Below are positions 45,163-45,214 of a stretch of DNA of 45,214 bases, one piece after another. The stretch is from Podochytrium sp. JEL0797 (Eukaryota > Chytridiomycota > Chytridiomycetes > Chytridiales > Chytriomycetaceae), in NCBI GenBank assembly GCA_027596195.1, contig JADGJG010000097.1:1-45214 (forward strand), written 5' to 3'. Each line of letters begins with the position of its first letter. Within the stretch, counting starts at the first letter, position 1. A program made the position numbers and the translations under genes. The notes below the pieces were generated by a model, which saw only the letters and a list, made by a program, of their open reading frames with translations, did not search any database and had not been told where the DNA came from.

Positions 45163-45214
<52 letters not shown>
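45163..45214 (+). repeat. Homopolymer run of 52 G at the window end
   Basis: Uninterrupted G from 45163 to the last base, preceded by CTCTCCC. Nothing similar occurs elsewhere in the window except a run of 13 C inside the transposon. Most likely a contig edge or sequencing artefact; a real G tract cannot be excluded. Confidence 0.8.

Noticed and set aside
45163..45214. Telomere
   Set aside because: Fungal telomeres are short mixed repeats such as TTAGGG; a pure G run has no repeat unit.
1..45214. tRNA, rRNA or CRISPR features
   Set aside because: No cloverleaf-like conserved boxes, rRNA segments or regularly spaced identical repeats were seen; the only regular repeats are the short ones listed.

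Overview
The window is compact eukaryotic DNA. Genes lie close together on both strands and are broken by many short GT-AG introns, mostly about 45-90 nt. Two large genes encode central-pair proteins of the motile axoneme (HYDIN and a SPAG17/PF6-like protein). The window also holds a kexin-type protease, a secreted chitin-type LPMO-like protein with a CBM19-like tail, and a fungal-style IS630/Tc1 transposase. Together these suggest a zoosporic (flagellated, chytrid-like) fungus. That placement is inference from gene content, not from a phylogenetic marker.

Layout. 1-1701: 3' part of a kexin-like protease (+). 1756-4262: NEK-type kinase (-), divergent from a DxDxT CTD-type phosphatase (4386-6015, +). 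6067-7298: two small secreted proteins (+). 7766-8874: MAF1 (-), with unresolved coding-like stretches upstream (8875-9890). 10408-11329: RPL19 (+). 11441-16345: SPAG17/PF6-like (-). 16593-17513: V-ATPase proteolipid c subunit (-). 17825-18169: small serine/alanine-rich protein (+).

18420-22816 is the accessory part. A decayed, inverted copy of an LPMO gene abuts a 2.66-kb transposon. The transposon has about 175-200-bp terminal inverted repeats, a broken IS630/Tc1 transposase, and a second gene with a SAM-like domain. The intact LPMO gene lies beyond it. 22980-37918 is a complete HYDIN gene (21 exons by my splicing, about 4,619 aa) with the internal adenylate-kinase-like P-loop region. Then come a GT8 glycosyltransferase (38020-40004, -), an HMG-box factor (40957-42445, +), a small membrane protein (42568-42939, +), nudC (43187-44235, -) and thymidylate kinase (44263-45091, +). 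The last 52 bases are all G, probably an assembly edge.

How the genes relate: HYDIN (central-pair C2 side) and the SPAG17-like protein (C1a projection) act in the same organelle and lie 6.6 kb apart, both oriented away from the transposon island. The other genes are general housekeeping or secretion functions. No tRNA, rRNA or CRISPR array was seen. All exon boundaries were deduced by eye from splice consensus, reading phase and family similarity.
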